Source: Sepiola atlantica
Lineage: Eukaryota > Mollusca > Cephalopoda > Sepiida > Sepiolidae
Direction: 5' to 3'
Assembly (NCBI GenBank): GCA_963556195.1
Contig: CAUVYP010000589.1
Span: forward strand, 1-64,000
Length of the DNA: 64,000 nt
The notes beneath the pieces are model-generated. The model was given only the letters and a program-made list of their open reading frames with translations. It was not told where the DNA came from and did no database searches. The first letter of the stretch is position 1. The number at the start of each line of letters is the position of its first letter. Both the position numbers and the translations under genes were made by a program. Below are positions 51,153-63,986 of the stretch, piece after piece.

Positions 51153-52454
51153 GTGCGATTTAAAGTTAGTATCGCTTTTGTTTATAACTTCACCATTCTT
51201 TAGAATTGTGCAACGAAACTTTGCAGAGATAAGCGGAGTCACATGCTCTACTGAAGTACCAAGTTTCAGAAGTGCAGCTCTTTTACTGCCGGAGATATGT
51301 CGATACAAACTGAATACGCAAAACATCAACAAAATTTAGCGCGTTTTAAAGTTGATATCGCTTTTGTTTATAACTTCCACATTTATTCGAATTGTGCAAC
51401 GAAACTTTGCACAGATTAGCGGAGTCACATTTCCTACTGAAGTACCAAGTTTCAGAAGTGCAGCTCTTTTACTGCCGGAGATATGTCGATACAAACTGAA
51501 TACGCAAAACATCAACAAAATTTAGCGCGTTTTAAAGTTGATATCGCTTTTGTTTATAACTTCCACATTTATTCGAATTGTGCAACGAAACTTTGCACAG
51601 ATTAGCGGAGTCACATTTCCTACTGAAGTACCAAGTTTCAGAAGTGCAGCTCTTGTACTGCCGGAGATATGTCGATACAAACTGAATACGCAAAACATCA
51701 ACAAAATTTAGCGCGTTTTAAAGTTGATATCGCTTTTGTTTATAACTTCCACATTTATTCGAATTGTGCAACGAAACTTTGCACAGATTAGCGGAGTCAC
51801 ATTTTCTACTGAAGTACCAAGTTTCAGAAGTGCAGCTCTTGTACTGCCGGAGATATGTCGATACAAACTGAATACGCAAAACATCAACTAAATTTAGCGC
51901 GTTTTAAAGTTGATATCGCTTTTGTTTATAACTTCCACATTTATTCGAATTGTGCCACGAAACTTTGCACAGATTAGCGGAGTCACATTTTCTACTGAAG
52001 TACCAAGTTTCAGAAGTGCAGCTCTTGTACTGCCGGAGATATGTCGATACAAACTGAATACGCAAAACATCAACAAAATTTAGCGCGTTTTAAAGTTGAT
52101 ATCGCTTTTGTTTATAACTTCCACATTTATTCGAATTGTGCAACGAAACTTTGCACAGATTAGCGGAGTCACATTTTCTACTGAAGTACCAAGTTTCAGA
52201 AGTGCAGCTCTTGTACTGCCGGAGATATGTCGATACAAACTGAATACGCAAAACATCAACAAAATTTAGCGCGTTTTAAAGTTGATATCGCTTTTGTTTA
52301 TAACTTCCACATTTATTCGAATTGTGCAACGAAACTTTGCACAGATTAGCGGAGTCACATTTTCTACTGAGGTACCAAGTTTCAGAAGTGCAGCTCTTGT
52401 ACTGCCGGAGATATGTCGATACAAACTGAATACGCAAACTATCAACAAAATTTA
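51153..52454 (+). repeat. HOR unit, 7-mer (copy 2)
   Basis: Order H' G G A A A I with the four markers of 41294-42595 in the same slots, 9859 bp downstream. Confidence 0.9.
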
Positions 52455-54314
52455 GTGCGATTTAAAGTTAGTATCGCTTTTGTTTATAACTTCACCATTC
52501 TTTAGAATTGTGCAACGAAACTTTGCAGAGATAAGCGGAGTCACATGCTCTGCTGAAGTACCAAGTTTCAGAAGTGCAGCTCTTTTACTGCCGGAGATAT
52601 GTCGATACAAACTGAATACGCAAAACATCAACAAAATTTAGCGCGTTTTAAAGTTGATATCGCTTTTGTTTATAACTTCCACATTTATTCGAATTGTGCA
52701 ACGAAACTTTGCACAGATTAGCGGAGTCACATTTCCTACTGAAGTACCAAGTTTCAGAAGTGCAGCTCTTGTACTGCCGGAGATATGTCGATACAAACTG
52801 AATACGCAAAACATCAACAAAATTTAGCGCGTTTTAAAGTTGATATCGCTTTTGTTTATAACTTCCACATTTATTCGAATTGTGCAACGAAACTTTGCAC
52901 AGATTAGCGGAGTCACATTTTCTACTGAAGTACCAAGTTTCAGAAGTGCAGCTCTTGTACTGCCGGAGATATGTCGATACAAACTGAATACGCAAAACAT
53001 CAACAAAATTTAGCGCGTTTTAAAGTTGATATCGCTTTTGTTTATAACTTCCACATTTATTCGAATTGTGCAACGAAACTTTGCACAGATTAGCGGAGTC
53101 ACATTTTCTACTGAAGTACCAAGTTTCAGAAGTGCAGCTCTTGTACTGCCGGAGATATGTCGATACAAACTGAATACGCAAAACATCAACAAAATTTAGC
53201 GCGTTTTAAAGTTGATATCGCTTTTGTTTATAACTTCCACATTTATTCGAATTGTGCAACGAAACTTTGCACAGATTAGCGGAGTCACATTTTCTACTGA
53301 AGTACCAAGTTTCAGAAGTGCAGCTCTTGTACTGCCGGAGATATGTCGATACAAACTGAATACGCAAAACATCAACAAAATTTAGCGCGTTTTAAAGTTG
53401 ATATCGCTTTTGTTTATAACTTCCACATTTATTCGAATTGTGCAACGAAACTTTGCAGACAGTCGCGGATAGGCCTTTGCTACTGAAGTACCAAGTTTCA
53501 GAAGTGCAGCTCTTGTACTGCCGGAGATATGTCGATACAAACTGAATACGCAAAACATCAACAAAATTTAGCGCGTTTTAAAGTTGATATCGCTTTTGTT
53601 TATAACTTCCACATTTATTCGAATTGTGCAACGAAACTTTGCACAGATTAGCGGAGTCACATTTTCTACTGAGGTACCAAGTTTCAGAAGTGCAGCTCTT
53701 GTACTGCCGGAGATATGTCGATACAAACTGAATACGCAAAACATCAACAAAATTTAGCGCGTTTTAAAGTTGATATCGCTTTTGTTTATAACTTCCACAT
53801 TTATTCGAATTGTGCAACGAAACTTTGCAGACAGTCGCGGATAGGCCTTTTCTACTGAAGTACCAAGTTTCAGAAGTGCAGCTCTTGTACTGCCGGAGAT
53901 ATGTCGATACAAACTGAATACGCAAAACATCAACAAAATTTAGCGCGTTTTAAAGTTGATATCGCTTTTGTTTATAACTTCCACATTTATTCGAATTGTG
54001 CAACGAAACTTTGCACAGATTAGCGGAGTCACATTTTCTACTGAAGTACCAAGTTTCAGAAGTGCAGCTCTTGAACTGCCGGAGATATGTCGATACAAAC
54101 TGAATACGCAAAACATCAACAAAATTTAGCGCGTTTTAAAGTTGATATCGCTTTTGTTTATAACTTCCACATTTATTCGAATTGTGCAACGAAACTTTGC
54201 AGACAGTCGCGGATAGGCCTTTGCTACTGAAGTACCAAGTTTCAGAAGTGCAGCTCTTGTACTGCCGGAGATATGTCGATACAAACTGAATACGCAAACT
54301 ATCAACAAAATTTA
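52455..54314 (+). repeat. HOR unit, 10-mer ending in a K' with I tail
   Basis: Order H' G A A A K' A K A K'. The H' ctctgctgaag and gaggtacc markers match 42596-44641, but the K/K' order is reshuffled. One A has cttgaactg. Confidence 0.86.
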
Positions 54315-57300
54315 GTGCGATTTAAAGTTAGTATCGCTTTTGTTTATAACTTCACCATTCTTTAGAATTGTGCAACGAAACTTTGCAGAGATAAGCGGAG
54401 TCACATGCTCTGCTGAAGTACCAAGTTTCAGAAGTGCAGCTCTTGTACTGCCGGAGATATGTCGATACAAACTGAATACGCAAAACATCAACAAAATTTA
54501 GCGCGTTTTAAAGTTGATATCGCTTTTGTTTATAACTTCCACATTTATTCGAATTGTGCAACGAAACTTTGCACAGATTAGCGGAGTCACATTTCCTACT
54601 GAAGTACCAAGTTTCAGAAGTGCAGCTCTTGTACTGCCGGAGATATGTCGATACAAACTGAATACGCAAAACATCAACAAATTTTAGCGCGTTTTAAAGT
54701 TGATATCGCTTTTGTTTATAACTTCCACATTTATTCGAATTGTGCAACGAAACTTTGCACAGATTAGCGGAGTCACATTTTCTACTGAAGTACCAAGTTT
54801 CAGAAGTGCAGCTCTTGTACTGCCGGAGATATGTCGATACAAACTGAATACGCAAAACATCAACAAAATTTAGCGCGTTTTAAAGTTGATATCGCTTTTG
54901 TTTATAACTTCCACATTTATTCGAATTGTGCAACGAAACTTTGCACAGATTAGCGGAGTCACATTTTCTACTGAAGTACCAAGTTTCAGAAGTGCAGCTC
55001 TTGTACTGCCGGAGATATGTCGATACAAACTGAATACGCCAAACATCAACAAAATTTAGCGCGTTTTAAAGTTGATATCGCTTTTGTTTATAACTTCCAC
55101 ATTTATTCGAATTGTGCAACGAAACTTTGCAGACAGTCGCGGATAGGCCTTTTCTACTGAAGTACCAAGTTTCAGAAGTGCAGCTCTTGTACTGCCGGAG
55201 ATATGTCGATACAAACTGAATACGCAAAACATCAACAAAATTTAGCGCGTTTTAAAGTTGATATCGCTTTTGTTTATAACTTCCACATTTATTCGAATTG
55301 TGCAACGAAACTTTGCACAGATTAGCGGAGTCACATTTTCTACTGAAGTACCAAGTTTCAGAAGTGCAGCTCTTGTACTGCCGGAGATATGTCGATACAA
55401 ACTGAATACGCAAAACATCAACAAAATTTAGCGCGTTTTAAAGTTGATATCGCTTTTGTTTATAACTTCCACATTTATTCGAATTGTGCAACGAAACTTT
55501 GCACAGATTAGCGGAGTCACATTTTCTACTGAAGTACCAAGTTTCAGAAGTGCAGCTCTTGTACTGCCGGAGATATGTCGATACAAACTGAATACGCAAA
55601 ACATCAACAAAATTTAGCGCGTTTTAAAGTTGATATCGCTTTTGTTTATAACTTCCACATTTATTCGAATTGTGCAACGAAACTTTGCAGACATTCGCGG
55701 ATAGGCCTTTGCTACTGAAGTACCAAGTTTCAGAAGTGCAGCTCTTGTACTGCCGGAGATATGTCGATACAAACTGAATACGCAAAACATCAACAAAATT
55801 TAGCGCGTTTTAAAGTTGATATCGCTTTTGTTTATAACTTCCACATTTATTCGAATTGTGCAACGAAACTTTGCACAGATTAGCGGAGTCACATTTTCTA
55901 CTGAGGTACCAAGTTTCAGAAGTGCAGCTCTTGTACTGCCGGAGATATGTCGATACAAACTGAATACGCAAAACATCAACAAAATTTAGCGCGTTTTAAA
56001 GTTGATATCGCTTTTGTTTATAACTTCCACATTTATTCGAATTGTGCAACGAAACTTTGCAGACAGTCGCGGATAGGCCTTTTCTACTGAAGTACCAAGT
56101 TTCAGAAGTGCAGCTCTTGTACTGCCGGAGATATGTCGATACAAACTGAATACGCAAAACATCAACAAAATTTAGCGCGTTTTAAAGTTGATATCGCTTT
56201 TGTTTATAACTTCCACATTTATTCGAATTGTGCAACGAAACTTTGCACAGATTAGCGGAGTCACATTTTCTACTGAAGTACCAAGTTTCAGAAGTGCAGC
56301 TCTTGTACTGCCGGAGATATGTCGATACAAACTGAATACGCAAAACATCAACAAAATTTAGCGCGTTTTAAAGTTGATATCGCTTTTGTTTATAACTTCC
56401 ACATTTATTCGAATTGTGCAACGAAACTTTGCAGACAGTCGCGGATAGGCCTTTGCTACTGAAGTACCAAGTTTCAGAAGTGCAGCTCTTGTACTGCCGG
56501 AGATATGTCGATACAAACTGAATACGCAAAACATCAACAAAATTTAGCGCGTTTTAAAGTTGATATCGCTTTTGTTTATAACTTCCACATTTATTCGAAT
56601 TGTGCAACGAAACTTTGCACAGATTAGCGGAGTCACATTTTCTACTGAAGTACCAAGTTTCAGAAGTGCAGCTCTTGTACTGCCGGAGATATGTCGATAC
56701 AAACTGAATACGCAAAACATCAACAAAATTTAGCGCGTTTTAAAGTTGATATCGCTTTTGTTTATAACTTCCACATTTATTCGAATTGTGCAACGAAACT
56801 TTGCAGACAGTCGCGGATAGGCTTTTTCTACTGAAGTACCAAGTTTCAGAAGTGCAGCTCTTGTACTGCCGGAGATATGTCGATACAAACTGAATACGCA
56901 AAACATCAACAAAATTTAGCGCGTTTTAAAGTTGATATCGCTTTTGTTTATAACTTCCACATTTATTCGAATTGTGCAACGAAACTTTGCACAGATTAGC
57001 GGAGTCACATTTTCTACTGAAGTACCAAGTTTCAGAAGTGCAGCTCTTGTACTGCCGGAGATATGTCGATACAAACTGAATACGCAAAACATCAACAAAA
57101 TTTAGCGCGTTTTAAAGTTGATATCGCTTTTGTTTATAACTTCCACATTTATTCGAATTGTGCAACGAAACTTTGCAGACAGTCGCGGATAGGCTTTTTC
57201 TACTGAAGTACCAAGTTTCAGAAGTGCAGCTCTTGTACTGCCGGAGATATGTCGATACAAACTGAATACGCAAAACATCAACAAAATTTAGCGCGTTTTA

Positions 57301-58034
57301 AAGTTGATATCGCTTTTGTTTATAACTTCCACATTTATTCGAATTGTGCAACGAAACTTTGCACAGATTAGCGGAGTCACATTTTCTACTGAAGTACCAA
57401 GTTTCAGAAGTGCAGCTCTTGTACTGCCGGAGATATGTCGATACAAACTGAATACGCAAAACATCAACAAAATTTAGCGCGTTTTAAAGTTGATATCGCT
57501 TTTGTTTATAACTTCCACATTTATTCGAATTGTGCAACGAAACTTTGCACAGATTAGCGGAGTCACATTTTCTACTGAAGTACCAAGTTTCAGAAGTGCA
57601 GCTCTTGTACTGCCGGAGATATGTCGATACAAACTGAATACGCAAAACATCAACAAAATTTAGCGCGTTTTAAAGTTGATATCGCTTTTGTTTATAACTT
57701 CCACATTTATTCGAATTGTGCAACGAAACTTTGCAGACAGTCGCGGATAGGCCTTTGCTACTGAAGTACCAAGTTTCAGAAGTGCAGCTCTTGTACTGCC
57801 GGAGATATGTCGAAACAAACTGAATACGCAAAACATCAACAAAATTTAGCGCGTTTTAAAGTTGATATCGCTTTTGTTTATAACTTCCACATTTATTCGA
57901 ATTGTGCAACGAAACTTTGCACAGATTAGCGGAGTCACATTTTCTACTGAAGTACCAAGTTTCAGAAGTGCAGCTCTTGTACTGCCGGAGATATGTCGAT
58001 ACAAACTGAATACGCAAACTATCAACAAAATTTA
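54315..58034 (+). repeat. HOR unit, 20-mer rich in K/A alternation
   Basis: Order H' G A A K A A K' A K A K' A K A K A A K' I. H' has ctctgctgaag as at 42596 and 52455, but an A-type 3' part. From 55617 to 57290 K-type and A monomers alternate as a 372-bp dimer. Confidence 0.88.
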
Positions 58035-60638
58035 GTGCGATTTAAAGTTAGTATCGCTTTTGTTTATAACTTCACCATTCTTTAGAATTGTGCAACGAAA
58101 CTTTGCAGAGATAAGCGGAGTCACATGCTCTACTGAAGTACCAAGTTTCAGAAGTGCAGCTCTTTTACTGCCGGAGATATGTCGATACAAACTGAATACG
58201 CAAAACATCAACAAAATTTAGCGCGTTTTAAAGTTGATATCGCTTTTGTTTATAACTTCCACATTTATTCGAATTGTGCAACGAAACTTTGCACAGATTA
58301 GCGGAGTCACATTTCCTACTGAAGTACCAAGTTTCAGAAGTGCAGCTCTTGTACTGCCGGAGATATGTCGATACAAACTGAATACGCAAAACATCAACAA
58401 AATTTAGCGCGTTTTAAAGTTGATATCGCTTTTGTTTATAACTTCCACATTTATTCGAATTGTGCAACGAAACTTTGCACAGATTAGCGGAGTCACATTT
58501 TCTACTGAAGTACCAAGTTTCAGAAGTGCAGCTCTTGTACTGCCGGAGATATGTCGATACAAACTGAATACGCAAAACATCAACAAAATTTAGCGCGTTT
58601 TAAAGTTGATATCGCTTTTGTTTATAACTTCCACATTTATTCGAATTGTGCAACGAAACTTTGCAGACAGTCGCGGATAGGCCTTTTCTACTGAAGTACC
58701 AAGTTTCAGAAGTGCAGCTCTTGTACTGCCGGAGATATGTCGATACAAACTGAATACGCAAAACATCAACAAAATTTAGCGCGTTTTAAAGTTGATATCG
58801 CTTTTGTTTATAACTTCCACATTTATTCGAATTGTGCAACGAAACTTTGCACAGATTAGCGGAGTCACATTTTCTACTGAAGTACCAAGTTTCAGAAGTG
58901 CAGCTCTTGTACTGCCGGAGATATGTCGATACAAACTGAATACGCAAAACATCAACAAAATTTAGCGCGTTTTAAAGTTGATATCGCTTTTGTTTATAAC
59001 TTCCACATTTATTCGAATTGTGCAACGAAACTTTGCACAGATTAGCGGAGTCACATTTTCTACTGAAGTACCAAGTTTCAGAAGTGCAGCTCTTGTACTG
59101 CCGGAGATATGTCGATACAAACTGAATACGCAAAACATCAACAAAATTTAGCGCGTTTTAAAGTTGATATCGCTTTTGTTTATAACTTCCACATTTATTC
59201 GAATTGTGCAACGAAACTTTGCAGACAGTCGCCGATAGGCCTTTGCTACTGAAGTACCAAGTTTCAGAAGTGCAGCTCTTGTACTGCCGGAGATATGTCG
59301 ATACAAACTGAATACGCAAAACATCAACAAAATTTAGCGCGTTTTAAAGTTGATATCGCTTTTGTTTATAACTTCCACATTTATTCGAATTGTGCAACGA
59401 AACTTTGCACAGATTAGCGGAGTCACATTTTCCACTGAAGTACCAAGTTTCAGAAGTGCAGCTCTTGTACTGCCGGAGATATGTCGATACAAACTGAATA
59501 CGCAAAACATCAACAAAATTTAGCGCGTTTTAAAGTTGATATCGCTTTTGTTTATAACTTCCACATTTATTCGAATTGTGGAACGAAACTTTGCACAGAT
59601 TAGCGGAGTCACATTTTCTACTGAAGTACCAAGTTTCAGAAGTGCAGCTCTTGTACTGCCGGAGATATGTCGATACAAACTGAATACGCAAAACATCAAC
59701 AAAATTTAGCGCGTTTTAAAGTTGATATCGCTTTTGTTTATAACTTCCACATTTATTCGAATTGTGCAACGAAACTTTGCAGACAGTCGCGGATAGGCCT
59801 TTTCTACTGAAGTACCAAGTTTCAGAAGTGCAGCTCTTGTACTGCCGGAGATATGTCGATACAAACTGAATACGCAAAACATCAACAAAATTTAGCGCGT
59901 TTTAAAGTTGATATCGCTTTTGTTTATAACTTCCACATTTATTCGAATTGTGCAACGAAACTTTGCACAGATTAGCGGAGTCACATTTTCTACTGAAGTA
60001 CCAAGTTTCAGAAGTGCAGCTCTTGTACTGCCGGAGATATGTCGATACAAACTGAATACGCAAAACATCAACAAAATTTAGCGCGTTTTAAAGTTGATAT
60101 CGCTTTTGTTTATAACTTCCACATTTATTCGAATTGTGCAACGAAACTTTGCACAGATTAGCGGAGTCACATTTTCTACTGAAGTACCAAGTTTCAGAAG
60201 TGCAGCTCTTGTACTGCCGGAGATATGTCGATACAAACTGAATACGCAAAACATCAACAAAATTTAGCGCGTTTTAAAGTTGATATCGCTTTTGTTTATA
60301 ACTTCCACATTTATTCGAATTGTGCAACGAAACTTTGCAGACAGTCGCGGATAGGCCTTTGCTACTGAAGTACCAAGTTTCAGAAGTGCAGCTCTTGTAC
60401 TGCCGGAGATATGTCGATACAAACTGAATACGCAAAACATCAACAAAATTTAGCGCGTTTTAAAGTTGATATCGCTTTTGTTTATAACTTCCACATTTAT
60501 TCGAATTGTGCAACGAAACTTTGCACAGATTAGCGGAGTCACATTTTCTACTGAAGTACCAAGTTTCAGAAGTGCAGCTCTTGTACTGCCGGAGATATGG
60601 TGATACAAACTGAATACGCAAACTATCAACAAAATTTA
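58035..60638 (+). repeat. HOR unit, 14-mer with trimeric K spacing
   Basis: Order H' G A K A A K' A A K A A K' I. K and K' alternate every third monomer, a 558-bp trimer nested in a 1116-bp hexamer. Private changes: gtcgccgata (59151), gtggaacg (59523), atatggtgat (I at 60453). Confidence 0.88.
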
Positions 60639-61382
60639 GTGCGATTTAAAGTTAGTATCGCTTTTGTTTATAACTTCACCATTCTTTAGAATTGTGCAAC
60701 GAAACTTTGCAGAGATAAGCGGAGTCACATGCTCTACTGAAGTACCAAGTTTCAGAAGTGCAGCTCTTTTACTGCCGGAGATATGTCGATACAAACTGAA
60801 TACGCAAAACATCAACAAAATTTAGCGCGTTTTAAAGTTGATATCGCTTTTGTTTATAACTTCCACATTTATTCGAATTGTGCAACGAAACTTTGCACAG
60901 ATTAGCGGAGTCACATTTCCTACTGAAGTACCAAGTTTCAGAAGTGCAGCTCTTGTACTGCCGGAGATATGTCGATACAAACTGAATACGCAAAACATCA
61001 ACAAAATTTAGCGCGTTTTAAAGTTGATATCGCTTTTGTTTATAACTTCCACATTTATTCGAATTGTGCAACGAAACTTTGCACAGATTAGCGGAGTCAC
61101 ATTTTCTACTGAAGTACCAAGTTTCAGAAGTGCAGCTCTTGTACTGCCGGAGATATGTCGATACAAACTGAATACGCAATACATCAACAAAATTTAGCGC
61201 GTTTTAAAGTTGATATCGCTTTTGTTTATAACTTCCACATTTATTCGAATTGTGCAACGAAACTTTGCACAGATTAGCGGAGTAACATTTTCTACTGAAG
61301 TACCAAGTTTCAGAAGTGCAGCTCTTGTACTGCCGGAGATATGTCGATACAAACTGAATACGCAAACTATCAACAAAATTTA
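60639..61382 (+). repeat. HOR unit, 4-mer: H' G A I (copy 1)
   Basis: A 744-bp unit repeated next door. A has a private cgcaatacatc and I has gagtaacatt. Confidence 0.9.
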
Positions 61383-62126
61383 GTGCGATTTAAAGTTTGT
61401 ATCGCTTTTGTTTATAACTTCACCATTCTTTAGAATTGTGCAACGAAACTTTGCAGAGATAAGCGGAGTCACATGCTCTACTGAAGTACCAAGTTTCAGA
61501 AGTGCAGCTCTTTTACTGCCGGAGATATGTCGATACAAACTGAATACGCAAAACATCAACAAAATTTAGCGCGTTTTAAAGTTGATATCGCTTTTGTTTA
61601 TAACTTCCACATTTATTCGAATTGTGCAACGAAACTTTGCACAGATTAGCGGAGTCACATTTCCTACTGAAGTACCAAGTTTCAGAAGTGCAGCTCTTGT
61701 ACTGCCGGAGATATGTCGATACAAACTGAATACGCAAAACATCAACAAAATTTAGCGCGTTTTAAAGTTGATATCGCTTTTGTTTATAACTTCCACATTT
61801 ATTCGAATTGTGCAACGAAACTTTGCACAGATTAGCGGAGTCACATTTTCTACTGAAGTACCAAGTTTCAGAAGTGCAGCTCTTGTACTGCCGGAGATAT
61901 GTCGATACAAACTGAATACGCAAAACATCAACAAAATTTAGCGCGTTTTAAAGTTGATATCGCTTTTGTTTATAACTTCCACATTTATTCGAATTGTGCA
62001 ACGAAACTTTGCACAGATTAGCGGAGTCACATTTTCTACTGAAGTACCAAGTTTCAGAAGTGCAGCTCTTGTACTGCCGGAGATATGTCGATACAAACTG
62101 AATACGCAAACTATCAACAAAATTTA
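61383..62126 (+). repeat. HOR unit, 4-mer: H' G A I (copy 2)
   Basis: Second 744-bp copy; H' has gtttgtatc. Last unit of domain 2. Confidence 0.9.
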
Positions 62127-63986
62127 GTGCGATTTAAAGTTGATATCGCTTTTGTTTATAACTTCACCATTCTTTTGAATTGTGCAACGAAACTTTGCAG
62201 AGATAAGCGGAGTCACATGCTCTACTGAAGTACCAAGTTTCAGAAGTGCAGCTCTTTTACTGCCGGAGATATGTCGATACAAACTGAATACGCAAAACAT
62301 CAACAAAATTTAGCGCGTTTTAAAGTGGATATCGCTTTTGTTTATAACTTCCACATTTATTCGAATTGTGCAACGAAACTTTGCAGACCGTCGCGGAGAC
62401 ACACGTTCTACTGAAGTACCAAGTTTCAGAAGTGCAGCTCTTGTACTGCCGGAGATATGTCGATACAAACTGAATACGCAAAACATCAACAAAATTTAGC
62501 GCGTTTTAAAGTTGATATCGCTTTTGTTTATAACTTCCACATTTATTCGAATTGTGCAACGAAACTTTGCACAGATTAGCGGAGTCACATTTCCTACTGA
62601 AGTACCAAGTTTCAGAAGTGCAGCTCTTGTACTGCCGGAGATATGTCGATACAAACTGAATACGCAAAACATCAACAAAATTTAGCGCGTTTTAAAGTTG
62701 ATATCGCTTTTGTTTATAACTTCCACATTTATTCGAATTGTGCAACAGAACTTTGCACAGATTAGCGGAGTCACATTTTCTACTGAAGTACCAAGTTTCA
62801 GAAGTGCAGCTCTTGTACTGCCGGAGATATGTCGATACAAACTGAATACGCAAAACATCAACAAAATTTAGCGCGTTTTAAAGTGGATATCGCTTTTGTT
62901 TATAACTTCCACATTTATTCGAATTGTGCAACGAAACTTTGCAGACAGTCGCGGATAGGTGTTTTCTACTGAAGTACCAAGTTTCAGAAGTGCAGCTCTT
63001 GTATTGCTGGAGATATGTCGATACAAACTGAATACGCAAAACATCAACAAAATTTAGCGCGTTTTAAAGTTGATATCGCTTTTGTTTATAACTTCCACAT
63101 TTATTCGAATTGTGCAACGAAACTTTGCACAGATTAGCGGAGTCACATTTCCTACTGAAGTACCAAGTTTCAGAAGTGCAGCTCTTGTACTGCCGGAGAT
63201 ATGTCGATACAAACTGAATACGCAAAACATCAACAAAATTTAGCGCGTTTTAAAGTGGATATCGCTTTTGTTTATAACTTCCACATTTATTCGAATTGTG
63301 CAACGAAACTTTGCAGACAGTCGCGGATAGGCCTTTTCTACTGAAGTACCAAGTTTCAGAAGTGCAGCTCTTGTACTGCTGGAGATATGTCGATACAAAC
63401 TGAATACGCAAAACATCAACACAATTTAGCGCGTTTTAAAGTTGATATCGCTTTTGTTTATAACTTCCACATTTATTCGAATTGTGCAACGAAACTTTGC
63501 ACAGATTAGCGGAGTCACATTTCCTACTGAAGTACCAAGTTTCAGAAGTGCAGCTCTTGTACTGCCGGAGATATGTCGATACAAACTGAATACGCAAAAC
63601 ATCAACAAAATTTAGCGCGTTTTAAAGTTGATATCGCTTTTGTTTATAACTTCTACATTTATTCGAATTGTGCAACGAAACTTTGCACAGATTAGCGGAG
63701 TCACATTTTCTACTGAAGTACCAAGTTTCAGAAGTGCAGCTCTTGTACTGCCGGAGATATGTCGATATAAACTGAATACGCAAAACATCAACAAAATTTA
63801 GCGCGTTTTAAAGTTGATATCGCTTTTGTTTATAACTTCCACATTTATTCGAATTGTGCAACGAAACTTTGCACAGATTAGCGGAGTCACATTTTCTACT
63901 GAAGTACCAAGTTTCAGAAGTGCAGCTCTTGTACTGCCGGAGATATGTCGATACAAACTGAATACGCAAACTATCAACAAAATTTA
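62127..63986 (+). repeat. HOR unit, 10-mer of domain 3
   Basis: Order H R G A RK G RK G A I, where RK is the R/K chimera. RK-G forms a 372-bp dimer at 62871-63614. The A at 62685 has caacagaac, changing the loop of the dyad. Near the end, ttctac (63645-63660 area) and gatataaac are private changes. Confidence 0.88.
63243..63428 (+). repeat. R/K chimeric monomer, representative copy
   Basis: Starts with the R-type gtggat near position 13 but has the K box gcagacagtcgcgg then ataggcctt, and ctgctggag downstream. A second copy at 62871-63056 is similar, with ataggtgtt and tattgctgg. R 5' part plus K box implies a crossover or conversion between positions 18 and 77. Confidence 0.82.

Larger units (their letters stand above)
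44642..54314 (+). repeat. Segmental duplication, copy 2 (9673 bp)
   Basis: Fifty-two monomers plus one inserted base, directly adjoining copy 1. Differences from copy 1 are whole-monomer gains and losses (extra K' at 46502, extra 5-mer at 50223, no 7-mer duplication) plus scattered private substitutions. Confidence 0.9.
32551..62126 (+). repeat. Domain 2: HOR units opening H'-G, with K', T and V monomers
   Basis: This domain holds sixteen H' units. H' differs from H by 'gttagt' for 'gttgat' near position 14 (losing a GATATC site) and 'ctttag' for 'cttttg' near 50. R is absent, and G follows H' except at 37015 and 47060, where A follows. K' (17 copies) and T (8 copies) occur only here. HOR lengths are more irregular than in domain 1, from 4 to 20 monomers. 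The domain contains the 9.86-kb segmental duplication. Confidence 0.92.

Noticed and set aside
184..63980. A ~60-residue reverse-strand open frame in almost every monomer
   Set aside because: 186 = 3 x 62, so any frame open in one monomer is open in all, with one stop (tta on the + strand) per repeat. Most would start at TTG. Class differences in the box change many residues, and no promoter or other coding signal is visible.
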